Shown in pieces: positions 54,701-63,952 of a stretch of 64,000 nt of DNA; the stretch's first letter is position 1; every line of letters starts with the position of its first letter. The notes below the pieces were generated by a model. That model worked only from the letters and a program-made list of their open reading frames with translations, ran no database searches and had not been told where the DNA came from. Where the stretch lies: assembly GCA_049315325.1 (NCBI GenBank), contig JBMOKJ010000010.1, positions 38,974-102,973 on the forward strand, in the 5' to 3' direction. A program made the translations under genes and the position numbers. The stretch comes from CAXXIC01 sp049315325. GTDB lineage: Bacteria > Bacteroidota > Bacteroidia > Bacteroidales > UBA7332.

Positions 54701-56800
54701 ATGAAGAGTCGATTGATCTCTCTTTTACTCCTGATTGGAGTAATTTCGGCACACGCCATCGAATTAAAATCTCCGAACGGTGTGATTGTCCTCAATTTTA
54801 ACCTGAAAAATGGAGTCCCTGTTTACGATTTGAGTTACAAGTCGAAAGCCGTAATTAAAGAAAGCCGTCTAGGATTAGAGCTAAAAAAAGAGGCTTCTCT
54901 GATGGACGGATTTGTGTTGCAAGGTTCCAAAACCAGCACTTTCGACGAAACTTGGAGTCCGGTGTGGGGCGAAGTGAGCACCATTCGCAACAACTACAAC
55001 GAGTTGGAAGCAACATTAAGCCAACCAACCACAAATCGCACAATTTTATTGCGCTTTCGTGTTTTCAACGACGGATTGGGATTCAGATATGAATTCCCAC
55101 GGCAAAAGAAGCTCAACTATTTTATTGTAAAAGAGGAGCGCACGCAATTTGCCATGGCAGGCGACAACAAAGCCTTTTGGCTGCCGGGCGACTACGATAC
55201 GCAAGAATACAGCACCGTTACTTCTAAACTTTCTGAAATTCGAGGTTTAATGAAGCAATCTATCACAGGTAATGCTTCGCAAACGCCTTTCTCCGACACG
55301 GGTGTGCAAACTCCGTTGATGATGAAAAGTCCCGACGGATTGTACATCAATCTGCACGAAGCGGCTTTGGTCGATTATTCGAGCATGTCGCTCGACTTGA
55401 ATGATAAAACGATGGTTTTCGAATCGCACTTAACACCCGATGCTGTAGGTGATAAAGGTTATTTGCAAACTCCTTGCCAATCACCTTGGAGAACAGTGGT
55501 GGTGAGCGACAAAGCAGGTGATATTCTGATGTCGAAGCTAATCTATAACCTTAATGAACCCTGCAAATTCAAAGACGTTTCGTGGATTAAACCTGTGAAA
55601 TATGTCGGTGTTTGGTGGGAGATGATTACCGGAAAAAGCTCTTGGTCGTACACCAACGAGGATAATATCAAATTGGATCAATTCGACTATTCGAAAGCTA
55701 AACCAAACGGAACACATGCTGCAAATACTGCACACGTGAAAGAGTACATAGACTTTGCTGCTAAAAATGGATTGGATCAGGTGTTGGTCGAAGGTTGGAA
55801 TACCGGCTGGGAAGATTGGTTTGGACAATCGAAAGATTACGTGTTCGATTTTGTGACTCCTTATCCTGATTTTAATGTGACGGAGTTACGCGACTATGCT
55901 AAAGCGAAAGGAGTTCGTCTGTTGATGCACCACGAAACATCAGGCGCAACCACAAACTACGAACGTCACCTCGACAAAGCCTATCAGTTTATGGTCGATA
56001 ACAACTACAATTCGGTGAAAAGTGGTTATGTTGGCAACATTATTCCGCGCGGCGAACACCACTACAGTCAGATGGTGCTCAATCACTACCTCTATTGCAT
56101 CAAAAAGGCGGCGGACTATAAGATTATGGTGAATGCACACGAAGCAGTTCGTCCGACTGGTCTCTGTCGCACCTATCCAAATATGATTGGAAACGAAGCA
56201 GCACGTGGCACTGAGTTCGAATCTTTCGGCGGTAGCAATCCCGATCATACAACGATTCTTCCTTTCACTCGTTTGATGGGTGGCCCGATGGATTACACCC
56301 CTGGAATCTTCGAAATGGATTGCAGCAAACACAGCCCGACCAATCATTCGCACGTCAACTCTACTTTGGCACGACAATTAGCATTGTACGTCACGATGTA
56401 TAGCCCATTGCAAATGGCTGCCGACCTGATCGAAGAGTACAACAAGCGCATGGATGCATTCCAGTTTATCAAAGACGTGGCAATGGATTGGAGCGATTCG
56501 AAGGTGCTCGAGGCTGAGCCGGGCGACTACATCACCTTTGCGCGCAAAGCAAAAGGCAACGAGAAATGGTTTGTAGGTTGCACAAACGACGAAAACGGAC
56601 GCATGTCGAACATTGCATTAGACTTCCTCACACCGGGCAAGAAATACGTTGCAACCATTTATGCTGATGGTGCAGATGCCCATTACAAGACAAACCCGCA
56701 ATCGTATAAAATCACCAAAATGAATGTGACGGCTAAAACGAAACTAACCTTGAAATGTGCTCCCGGTGGCGGTTATGCCATCAGCATTTTCCCTTTGTAA
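54701..56800 (+). CDS. Glycoside hydrolase family 97 enzyme (SusB-like)
   Basis: 699 residues with a signal peptide (LISLLLLIGVISAHAIE). An N-terminal beta-sandwich (LKSPNGVIVLNFNLKNGVP; WSPVWGEVSTIRNNYNE), a TIM barrel (YVGVWWEMITGKSSW; VLVEGWNTGWEDWFG; LLMHHETSGATTNYERHL) and a C-terminal beta domain (GNEKWFVGCTNDENGR) fit GH97, a Ca2+-dependent family acting on alpha-glucosides or alpha-galactosides. The EGWNTGWEDW motif is characteristic. Periplasmic or outer-membrane. It stands alone, not with a Sus cluster. Confidence 0.9.
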   Translation: MKSRLISLLLLIGVISAHAIELKSPNGVIVLNFNLKNGVPVYDLSYKSKAVIKESRLGLELKKEASLMDGFVLQGSKTSTFDETWSPVWGEVSTIRNNYNELEATLSQPTTNRTILLRFRVFNDGLGFRYEFPRQKKLNYFIVKEERTQFAMAGDNKAFWLPGDYDTQEYSTVTSKLSEIRGLMKQSITGNASQTPFSDTGVQTPLMMKSPDGLYINLHEAALVDYSSMSLDLNDKTMVFESHLTPDAVGDKGYLQTPCQSPWRTVVVSDKAGDILMSKLIYNLNEPCKFKDVSWIKPVKYVGVWWEMITGKSSWSYTNEDNIKLDQFDYSKAKPNGTHAANTAHVKEYIDFAAKNGLDQVLVEGWNTGWEDWFGQSKDYVFDFVTPYPDFNVTELRDYAKAKGVRLLMHHETSGATTNYERHLDKAYQFMVDNNYNSVKSGYVGNIIPRGEHHYSQMVLNHYLYCIKKAADYKIMVNAHEAVRPTGLCRTYPNMIGNEAARGTEFESFGGSNPDHTTILPFTRLMGGPMDYTPGIFEMDCSKHSPTNHSHVNSTLARQLALYVTMYSPLQMAADLIEEYNKRMDAFQFIKDVAMDWSDSKVLEAEPGDYITFARKAKGNEKWFVGCTNDENGRMSNIALDFLTPGKKYVATIYADGADAHYKTNPQSYKITKMNVTAKTKLTLKCAPGGGYAISIFPL

Positions 56801-56820
56801 GAAGTTTGATGAGATAAACA

Positions 56821-56865
56821 AAAAGCGAGAGATTGAAGGTTTTCAGTCTCTCGCTCTTTTTATTT
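56821..56865 (+). terminator. Terminator after the GH97 gene
   Basis: AGCGAGAGA pairs with TCTCTCGCT, then CTTTTTATTTTG. Confidence 0.8.
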
Positions 56866-56929
56866 TGACAACCTGAAAAAAATAGCTTCATTTGTAAAGT
56901 AAAATACGACTTCGTTCGTCTTCAACTAC

Positions 56930-57505
56930 ATGGAGACTGTAATTGATTATTCGATGAGTGAACAAAATTCAACTTCAATTACCAAAACAATCCAACAATT
57001 TGGTAAAAACCTGTTTGGCTTTGTTCGTGGAAAAGTGAAGACGTTAGAAGATGCCGAAGACGTGTTGCAAGACGTTTGGTATCAGCTCAGTAAATTGACT
57101 GATTTGGCTGAATTGGAGAATGTCAGCGGTTGGCTTTACGAGGTGGCGCGTAACAAAATTACCGACCGACAGCGAAAGAAAACAGATGCGTTGCTCGACG
57201 ATTTCAGTTACGAAAGCGACGACGGAGAGTTCAATTTCAAAGAGATTCTGTTGCTCGACGACACCAATAATCCCGAGTTAGCCGATTTCAAAGATGTTTT
57301 CTGGAAAGAGTTTCAAACGGCATTGGACGAACTCCCCGAAAATCAGCGAGAAGTGTTCGTACTCAACGAAATCGAAGATATGACACTACAGCAGATTGCC
57401 GATCAGAAAGGCGAAAACCTCAAAACGATTATCAGTCGAAAAGGTTACGCTGTGAAGCACCTCCGCAAAAAATTAAACTATTTGTATCAAGAACTAAATT
57501 ATTGA
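56930..57505 (+). CDS. ECF-type RNA polymerase sigma factor
   Basis: 191 residues (167-183 if a later ATG is used; the ATG at 56954 is plausible). Region 2: FVRGKVKTLEDAEDVLQDVWYQL and WLYEVARNKITDRQRKK. Region 4: LPENQREVFVLNEIEDMTLQQIADQKGENLKTIISRKGYAVKHL. No adjacent anti-sigma factor with a FecR domain; the next gene, 3 bp after the stop, is a small membrane protein that may take that role (inference). Confidence 0.9.
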   Translation: METVIDYSMSEQNSTSITKTIQQFGKNLFGFVRGKVKTLEDAEDVLQDVWYQLSKLTDLAELENVSGWLYEVARNKITDRQRKKTDALLDDFSYESDDGEFNFKEILLLDDTNNPELADFKDVFWKEFQTALDELPENQREVFVLNEIEDMTLQQIADQKGENLKTIISRKGYAVKHLRKKLNYLYQELNY

Positions 57506-57508
57506 CAA

Positions 57509-57832
57509 ATGAACACACTACATCAAACGGCATGGAAAAGAAGACGCATCTTCTTTATACCACTCATTCTACTGGGTTTTTCGGCATTAAGTGGGGTGAT
57601 TATGTTTTTATGGAATTGGCTGATTCCTTCGATATTTCACCTCACAGCGATTACATTTTGGCAAGCAGCAGGTCTGTTTGCATTGAGTAGGCTGTTGTTT
57701 GGCGGATTCCATTTCAAACGCCACCAAGCGCCACCCTTTGTCAAACGCCATTTTCGCGATCGGTTTATGAATATGACCGACGAAGAGAAGACCGATTTCA
57801 AGAACGAATGGAAACACCGTTGTTGTAAGTAA
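57509..57832 (+). CDS. Small membrane protein with C-terminal CC motif, linked to the sigma factor
   Basis: 107 residues, two hydrophobic helices (FFIPLILLGFSALSGVIMFLW; ITFWQAAGLFALSRLLFGG) and a charged tail MNMTDEEKTDFKNEWKHRCCK. The tail resembles that of the protein at 58662 (MSEEEYAQFKSKIE, then CCK). It follows the sigma gene by 3 bp. Function unknown; possibly an anti-sigma or metal-sensing membrane protein. Confidence 0.7.
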   Translation: MNTLHQTAWKRRRIFFIPLILLGFSALSGVIMFLWNWLIPSIFHLTAITFWQAAGLFALSRLLFGGFHFKRHQAPPFVKRHFRDRFMNMTDEEKTDFKNEWKHRCCK

Positions 57833-57868
57833 ATAATAAGGTCTAATTGTCTTTCCTCAATCTAAATT

Positions 57869-57986
57869 GCCCCTATTTGGCTCCGCCGATTTTCAATTCC
57901 CCTAAAGGGGACCTCGCCGAGTTCTAATTTTGTAGATTTTCTGCTAAATAGTAGACTGTAATAGCCTCCTTTAGGGGGATGGGGGC
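57869..57986. repeat. Dispersed intergenic repeat, copy 2
   Basis: GCCCCTATTTGGCTCCGCCG, then CCCCTAAAGGGGACC at left and CCTTTAGGGGGATGGGGGC at right. Related to the copies at 54253 and 58496, with a different centre. Confidence 0.65.
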
Positions 57987-58137
57987 TTTTTTAGAAGGTA
58001 AATAATAAGAATAGTCATATCCCAATTTGAATCATTACCCTAAAAGCTCATCAATTTTTGATGAGCTTTTTTTGTGTCTGATTTTTCTCAATCTATTCTT
58101 GAAAATAAAACAATTACAATGTCGGAAAAATAATAAT

Positions 58138-58325
58138 GGGACGCGGATTTTACGGATTAAGCGGATTAGCGCGGGTGTGTATCGAACGGATTTGAGACAG
58201 ATATTTTTGATGCAAGCATCAAATTAGAGTTTCGTTCGAAAATCATTTCAACGAAGTTGAATTTAAATCCGTTTTAAATCCGCTTTATCTGCGTTAATCC
58301 GCGCCTGCCTGTCGGCAGACAGGTT
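58138..58325. repeat. Inverted intergenic repeat with CGGATTAAGCGGATT-type arms
   Basis: The left arm GACGCGGATTTTACGGATTA faces the right arm TTATCTGCGTTAATCCGCGC, and a small hairpin CCTGTCGGCAGACAGG follows at 58308-58323. Sequence of this kind is spread in many bacterial intergenic regions. No coding capacity seen. Confidence 0.6.
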
Positions 58326-58495
58326 CCATTTACATTTAATTCAATCTAACTTTCTACGAAATCATTTCATCTCCAAACCTTGATTCTACAGTTCGATCAA
58401 TTTTTTTGAAATCAGTTAAAGTAAAACGACGGGAGTTTCGTCTTCCTCAATATAAGGCATTAATTAAACGAAAGAATGAAACAAAGTCGCAATTT

Positions 58496-58610
58496 GCCCC
58501 TACATCCCCTAAAGGGGACTTTGAGATTCTACGGTTAAATTATTGGTTATCAATGATCAACTTTTCAAAATCTCACCTCGGCAAAAGTCCCCTTTAGGGG
58601 ATATAGGGGC
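58496..58610. repeat. Dispersed intergenic repeat, copy 3
   Basis: Terminal inverted repeats GCCCCTACATCCCCTAAAGG and CCCTTTAGGGGATATAGGGG; the interior matches copy 1 closely (CTTTGAGATTCTAC; TCAATGATCAACTTTTCAAA). MITE-like in form. Confidence 0.75.
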
Positions 58611-58661
58611 TTTTAAATATAATTAATCAAAAAAACAATCACAATTTAAACTTAAAACAAA

Positions 58662-58970
58662 ATGAACAAATCAATTTTTAAAGCAGTAGTAGTGGGTGCA
58701 GCATTTGGCGCGATAGCCTTCTTTGCACCTCATGTAGCCATTGGCTTATTTCTTTTCTTTGGTCTGGTACGTCTATTTTGCGGTCGCAGACATACAATGG
58801 CGTGTTGTGGAATGCACCACCACGGACATCACCTCTATTTTGCCGACCACATCCGCTCGATGAGCGAAGAAGAGTATGCACAGTTTAAAAGCAAAATCGA
58901 AGCTCCGCACCATTCGTGCTGCAAAGGCAAAAAAGAGTGTTGCAAAGAAGAAAACAGTAAAAACAATTAA
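58662..58970 (+). CDS. Small Cys/His-rich membrane protein
   Basis: 102 residues: one or two membrane helices (AVVVGAAFGAIAFFAPHVAIGLFLFFGL), a metal-binding-looking stretch (CCGMHHHGHH), a charged segment (MSEEEYAQFKSKIE) and a tail with three CC pairs (CCKGKKECCKEE). It shares tail features with the protein at 57509. Likely binds a soft metal, such as copper or zinc; this is inference from composition. Confidence 0.7.
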   Translation: MNKSIFKAVVVGAAFGAIAFFAPHVAIGLFLFFGLVRLFCGRRHTMACCGMHHHGHHLYFADHIRSMSEEEYAQFKSKIEAPHHSCCKGKKECCKEENSKNN

Positions 58971-58981
58971 TACAACCGAAA

Positions 58982-59155
58982 ATGAGAAGAAAAGGAAGAT
59001 TTTTAGCCGGATTTGCCGCAGCGGTAATCACATTTGGCACACTATGGGCAACTCTTGGTCCTGAGAAGTTTAATCAACATCGTTGTGGCCCGTGCCATCA
59101 CATGGAGCAGTGTCATCAAGCTCCTTCACAAACAGGGACTGATTCACTTAAATAG
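58982..59155 (+). CDS. 57-residue membrane-anchored Cys/His protein
   Basis: Encodes MRRKGRFLAGFAAAVITFGT, then LWATLGPEKFNQHRCGPCHH and MEQCHQAPSQTGTDSLK. Open and well placed 11 bp after the previous gene. One N-terminal membrane helix and a CxxCHHxxxCH cluster suggest metal binding outside the cytoplasm. Same theme as its neighbour, so the two are probably cotranscribed. Confidence 0.65.
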   Translation: MRRKGRFLAGFAAAVITFGTLWATLGPEKFNQHRCGPCHHMEQCHQAPSQTGTDSLK

Positions 59156-59172
59156 TTGATAGCTTCTGCAAA

Positions 59173-59215
59173 CGAATAATCCCTCCGATCGAATAAGATT
59201 GGAGGGATTATTTGT
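59173..59215 (+). terminator. Terminator after the Cys/His-rich genes
   Basis: AATAATCCCTCC pairs with GGAGGGATTATT, then TGTGTTTTT. Confidence 0.8.
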
Positions 59216-59348
59216 GTTTTTGAAATGAACGAGTGAAGTTTACAACTTAAAAAAACAGCCACAGATCAAAGATGCCGAGCACCGGTACTGTTTAAAAAAA
59301 CACACAATTTACGCTTCGCAAACTTGCGCTAGAAGAATCGGTATCATT

Positions 59349-62300
59349 CTACAATTTTATCTTAAATGACTGCCTCCCTATTTTTACGATGTATATACCC
59401 ACGGGCAAATTATTAAGAGCTATTGCTTTTGATGATGAAATATTCCAACTATTAACATGACATCCTGTGGTAGTATAAATATCAATTCTTTGACTCTCGT
59501 TAAGCCCCTTCACATAGAGATTCTTGTGAGAAACATATACGGTGATGTTTTCTGAACTTAATTTTGCAACTCCTACAGGACTTGATGAATTCCGAGGATC
59601 AGCAGTCACGATTTCGAAATCATTTCCAACGTTTTGTGTGTACTGATACTTTCCATTCGCAAACTTACGCCTTACAGCTGTCGTACTTGTTGTATTAGCT
59701 GCCATTGCACTACCCCAAATGGGGACAGCCGTAGTGCCATAAGGCACATAATCACCAAAGTTCACATTGTTAACGATTTCTTCAATCAATGGAGGAGTTG
59801 ACAACGTGAATGCAGCATTACTCTTTAACAATATGACTTTACCAACTGTACCGCCTAGGGCTAATGTAGAAGTGCCATCAAAAGGCAATGACCAAGCAGG
59901 TTGAGCACCTGTTCCATCTGCACATTTCAGCAAAAAGTAACTACCCGCTTTGATAATTGTATTTGCAAGGAATTCATATTTCTGTGATGTAGATGATGAA
60001 GTTGCGGCGATATAGTAGGCACACCAACCACCAATATTTACATCAGAACTTGTCGTATTGAGCAATTCTATAAAGTCTGATTTATAGTTTGCGCCACTAT
60101 TACCACCACCACCATAGACTTGTGTAATGAGAACAGGAGGTTGTTGTAATAATTCTTGAATTGTAATTTCTAAAGCATAAGTTCCAGTCATACCAGGATA
60201 GTATGGCATAACATTTAGAGTGACAACACCACCATTATCTACATTTATTGTATCACTTTGAGAATCATAAGAACGATTTAAATTCGTTCCATTTATACTC
60301 ATACTGTAGGCAACATCACAAGTGTACGAAATGCCATCAGTACTTTTGTAAGAATCCTGTGCTTTTGCACTTATTGAATAGTTTTTTCCTGCTGGTAGTT
60401 GAATCTTATAATAATCCCCATCACCATCATTTATAGTCGCATTTGTTGTTTTTATTGTTGCTTTTCCACCAACAATACTGACAGGTAAAACGTAGGCTGA
60501 GTCAGCCGTATTATTTGGTTCATAACTATCCTTGGGCACTGGAGCGGCCTGTATGATTACCTTTATTGGATTTGTATTTGTAGTTGCCCCTACAATAAGT
60601 GGATTTGGCGTATCAGAATAGACAGCCATCATGTAGTAAGTGCCTGGATTTACATTAATATTGCTAAATGTCACATATACTGACTTATATCCCCCATTGG
60701 CTTTTAACGAAAGATTATCATAACTTCCTAAAAAAGCAACATTTTTCCCTGTAAACATATCGTAGAGAAATAGCCCAACAGAGCCATTATAAACAGTTGT
60801 TGTTGAAGTATTCTGGACAACAAAATCAATGTAAGTAGTAGCACCTTGTACTATCACAGGCGTATTGTTGATTTTATTATTTGGAGAAATCAGAAAATTA
60901 GAATACAACTCAATTGGAGCAGAGTAGGTTACGGCTATAGGTGTTTTATTCACATAATTACCACCACCCACGATACGCCACATCGTAGATTCCGCAGGAG
61001 CAAAATACAACTGAAGAAAGTAATTCCCATTATACATTGATACTCTAGGTGGAATATTTACAGAAATATTATTTGTGTATGAATATCCTGCACTTAATGT
61101 TTTATTTGGCACTACCGCTGCTGTATCTATTATGTTTCCATCGCTATTGAGAATAGCTATATAATAATTACCTCCAAAAGTTGCAGTACCAAAATTCTCA
61201 ACATTAAATGATGCTGTTATAGTTTCACCATATTTTATCGTGCTTTTACTTATGCTTAATGGGGAATATAGACGTAGCTTGTAATCTTGATAGTTTGTGG
61301 GTGGTTGAATGCCTATTATTGCTTGTTGATCTGAATTGAAGTCAAATGATGATGAATTTAAAGAATTGATTTCAAAATTCCCATTAGCACTTCCACTCCA
61401 TCCCCAATTAAAGTGAATTTTGTTGTCTATATCGTAGCCATCCGCAATAAAACAATGACCACCTGTCCCATGACCAGCATATATAACAGGTCTTCCAGCA
61501 TTAAATTCAGTTTTTAACAAATTCAACCATACTGTTTGTGTATAGTTATTTCTTTGCCTTCCAGTTAAAGTACTGCTGAACCCAAAATAAGTTTTTAGAG
61601 CATATTCAGCACTACTTTTGCCAAACTTTAATCCAACCGATTCTAAAGTATATGCACTACTCCCACCACCAATATTACGATTAATATTATTTAATAAATT
61701 ATCGCTAATACCATAATCCATATCAACGCTTACACCACAATGGTACATTAGTGTTGCTACAGCATTAACTTCTGTAGAAGAACTTGAACTTGTGAGTTGA
61801 TTCGGCATTTCACTCCAATTATAAATTGTATTTCCAAAATTTGCAAATTGTGTGCCATATGTATCATCATTATAAGCATGATTTCCAATTCCAAAAATTG
61901 GGTACTTCCAATATCTCATGACTTGCGCCATCGCTGTTGCTACGCATCCTGTAACAGTTGTCCCATACCAAGCTGATGGACATAAATCATTATAATATGG
62001 TTTTTGATGCCATTGGGTTTTTATTAATGGTGCAACAGCAGAAGTTGATTTTGTGGTTACAGAAATCCCGTTTGTTCTCCATTCGGGAGCTTTTGCAATT
62101 TTAATTGTTGAATCTTTTCTTATTTGCTCAATTTGTTCTGCATAGCCCTTCATCCAATACACAAAGTTTATTGGCAGGTTTGTCTCAGTCAATCCGTTGG
62201 TAGTCGAATAGCCTAAAATCGGTTTGCAACGGTCATCTCCCGACACAATTACGAAATTGTCATTGGCTTCACTTGTGAAAATATAATACACCGGATTTTC

Positions 62301-62510
62301 TTGATTTGCTCTTGAATATAAGGTGCTACTTTTCATTCGTGCACCGTTTAAGAGTTTAAGCTTAACCATTTGCTTGCCAGCACCAAACTTACTCGCTAAG
62401 AAATTAGAGGCTACGGATTGTGCTGTTTCTAACGAAACATTCTCTGCAATACAAAGATGGAATGTGGCGATGACAACCAATAACAAGGTGTATAATCTAT
62501 TCATATTCAT
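59349..62510 (-). CDS. C10-family (streptopain-like) cysteine peptidase with T9SS sorting domain
   Basis: 1,053 residues. Signal peptide, then a Spi-type prodomain (to about 155), then the peptidase with catalytic C189 (TTVTGCVATAMAQVM) and H352 (GGHCFIADGYD) with NWGWSG. Two or more beta-sandwich modules follow, a pre-peptidase-like domain (about 655-760, YEPNNTADSAYVL) and a lamin-tail-like domain (LITQVYGGGGNSGANYKSDF). It ends in a T9SS sorting domain (SWNISSSKAIALNNLPVGIY then IVKIG). Secreted peptidase related in organisation to periodontain/interpain. The LprI-like gene lies just upstream on the same strand. Confidence 0.9.
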   Translation of the reverse strand: MNMNRLYTLLLVVIATFHLCIAENVSLETAQSVASNFLASKFGAGKQMVKLKLLNGARMKSSTLYSRANQENPVYYIFTSEANDNFVIVSGDDRCKPILGYSTTNGLTETNLPINFVYWMKGYAEQIEQIRKDSTIKIAKAPEWRTNGISVTTKSTSAVAPLIKTQWHQKPYYNDLCPSAWYGTTVTGCVATAMAQVMRYWKYPIFGIGNHAYNDDTYGTQFANFGNTIYNWSEMPNQLTSSSSSTEVNAVATLMYHCGVSVDMDYGISDNLLNNINRNIGGGSSAYTLESVGLKFGKSSAEYALKTYFGFSSTLTGRQRNNYTQTVWLNLLKTEFNAGRPVIYAGHGTGGHCFIADGYDIDNKIHFNWGWSGSANGNFEINSLNSSSFDFNSDQQAIIGIQPPTNYQDYKLRLYSPLSISKSTIKYGETITASFNVENFGTATFGGNYYIAILNSDGNIIDTAAVVPNKTLSAGYSYTNNISVNIPPRVSMYNGNYFLQLYFAPAESTMWRIVGGGNYVNKTPIAVTYSAPIELYSNFLISPNNKINNTPVIVQGATTYIDFVVQNTSTTTVYNGSVGLFLYDMFTGKNVAFLGSYDNLSLKANGGYKSVYVTFSNINVNPGTYYMMAVYSDTPNPLIVGATTNTNPIKVIIQAAPVPKDSYEPNNTADSAYVLPVSIVGGKATIKTTNATINDGDGDYYKIQLPAGKNYSISAKAQDSYKSTDGISYTCDVAYSMSINGTNLNRSYDSQSDTINVDNGGVVTLNVMPYYPGMTGTYALEITIQELLQQPPVLITQVYGGGGNSGANYKSDFIELLNTTSSDVNIGGWCAYYIAATSSSTSQKYEFLANTIIKAGSYFLLKCADGTGAQPAWSLPFDGTSTLALGGTVGKVILLKSNAAFTLSTPPLIEEIVNNVNFGDYVPYGTTAVPIWGSAMAANTTSTTAVRRKFANGKYQYTQNVGNDFEIVTADPRNSSSPVGVAKLSSENITVYVSHKNLYVKGLNESQRIDIYTTTGCHVNSWNISSSKAIALNNLPVGIYIVKIGRQSFKIKL

Positions 62511-62515
62511 TGGTT

Positions 62516-62905
62516 TTATTTCAATTTCACAGACCCACTACAAACATCGCCTTCTTCAACTCCAGTCAACCAAACTCGAAGAGTTTTTATTCTTTCGCGA
62601 GTTAGGTATTCAAGATAATTAGAAACGCACATGGAATGAATGCTTCCCATATTACTTTCAGGATCTGGATATTTGACTAATAATTCAGCATCTCTAAATT
62701 TTATCCAAATTCGCTGAGAATCTTTCAACCTATTTATAAACAAAGAATTTGTCTTGTATTCTTGCAATATTCTTTTGTATACGATATTAAGTTCCCTATC
62801 CGCTTGTTTGAAGGAATTTGCTTCTATACTATTCATTTCAGCTTGTGTTTGTGCAGATAATAATGAAAAACAAAACAAACAAAAAATAACAAAGGTTAGT
62901 TTCAT
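62516..62905 (-). CDS. LprI/DUF1311-family periplasmic protein
   Basis: 129 residues from the ATG at 62905; a longer frame exists upstream but has no signal sequence, while this start gives a clean one (MKLTFVIFCLFCFSLLSAQ). The core (QADRELNIVYKRILQEYK; LKDSQRIWIKFRDAELLVKYP) is the LprI-like domain, members of which include lysozyme inhibitors. Ends 5 bp before the peptidase gene start, so cotranscribed. Confidence 0.8.
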   Translation of the reverse strand: MKLTFVIFCLFCFSLLSAQTQAEMNSIEANSFKQADRELNIVYKRILQEYKTNSLFINRLKDSQRIWIKFRDAELLVKYPDPESNMGSIHSMCVSNYLEYLTRERIKTLRVWLTGVEEGDVCSGSVKLK

Positions 62906-63393
62906 AATGATAATTTTTAGAATTTCTAATAACAAGAAGCGTGGGACATTCAACTGTATCACGTTTCCAAGGTACGACCAAGCACCCAAACAAATAGATA
63001 AGTTAAAGCCCACGCCATTTGCGTGAGCGTTTACTAACTTATTCTTATTTGTTTCTAATAGTTTGGTCGTTTTAGGAAACAAGAATAAAAGCTAACGCTT
63101 TTTTGAATATGTCAAATTTTCTTTTTTATTTGTTCGTTTAATTGGTTTTGGTTGTTTGCAACAAAATTACATATTTTATTGAATATGCAACTAAATAGTG
63201 ATAAATAATTTATGCTATTTAATACTCGCACAACAGCATTAGCGAAAAAATCAAAAAGAAAGCCGAAAAGAAGTCGGTGAAGTTATACACATCTGGTAGA
63301 AGTAGTGCTTAGTTCATAGGGTTGTCTGCCTGCATCAGTCTGCAAGTTTCGAAAATCAGGGTGCATACTATCTCGGAAAATTGGAAAAGTAAC

Positions 63394-63952
63394 AAAAGCA
63401 ATTACATTTAACACAAAAGCAATTGAAATAGGAACAAAAACAATTGCTTTTATAACGAAAGCAATTGAAACAGAAACAAAAGCAACTGCTTTTAATCCAA
63501 AAGCAATTGAAACAGGAACAAAAGCAACTGCTTTTAAACCAAAACCAATTGAAACAGGAACAAAAGCAACTGAAACAGGAACAAAAGCAATTGAAACAGA
63601 ACAAGAAACTATAGTTATTGGACAAGAAACTATAGTAATTGGATAAGAAACAACAGTAACAGAGTAAAAAGCAATTGAAACAGAACAAATAACTATAGTA
63701 ATTGGACAAGAAACAACAGTAATAGAGAAAAAAGCAATTGAAACAGAAACAAAAGCAATTGAAACAGAACAAAAAACTATAGTTATTGAACGAATAACTA
63801 TAGTTATTGGACAAATAACTTAAGTAATCGGACAAGAAACTTAAGTTATTGAACAAAAAACATAAGTAATTGTGTAAGAAACTTAAGTAATCGGTCAACA
63901 AACATAAGTTATATGATAAGAAACATAAGTTATTGAGTAACAAACTGAGACT
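63394..63952. repeat. 21-bp periodic array, about 26 units
   Basis: Units such as AAAGCAATTGAAACAGGAAC, AACTATAGTTATTGGACAAG and AACTTAAGTTATTGAACAAA follow each other at 21 bp. The core of many units is palindromic (CAATTG, ACTATAGT, ACTTAAGT) although the bases change. Because 21 is divisible by three, a minus-strand frame stays open but would encode an implausible Cys/Phe/Asn/Ser-rich chain; the plus frame reads KAIETGT-type heptads with several stops. I see no gene here; 62906-63390 is also empty. Confidence 0.75.

Noticed and set aside
58406..58597. Frame across the intergenic repeat near 58.5 kb
   Set aside because: Most of it is the dispersed repeat at 58496-58610.
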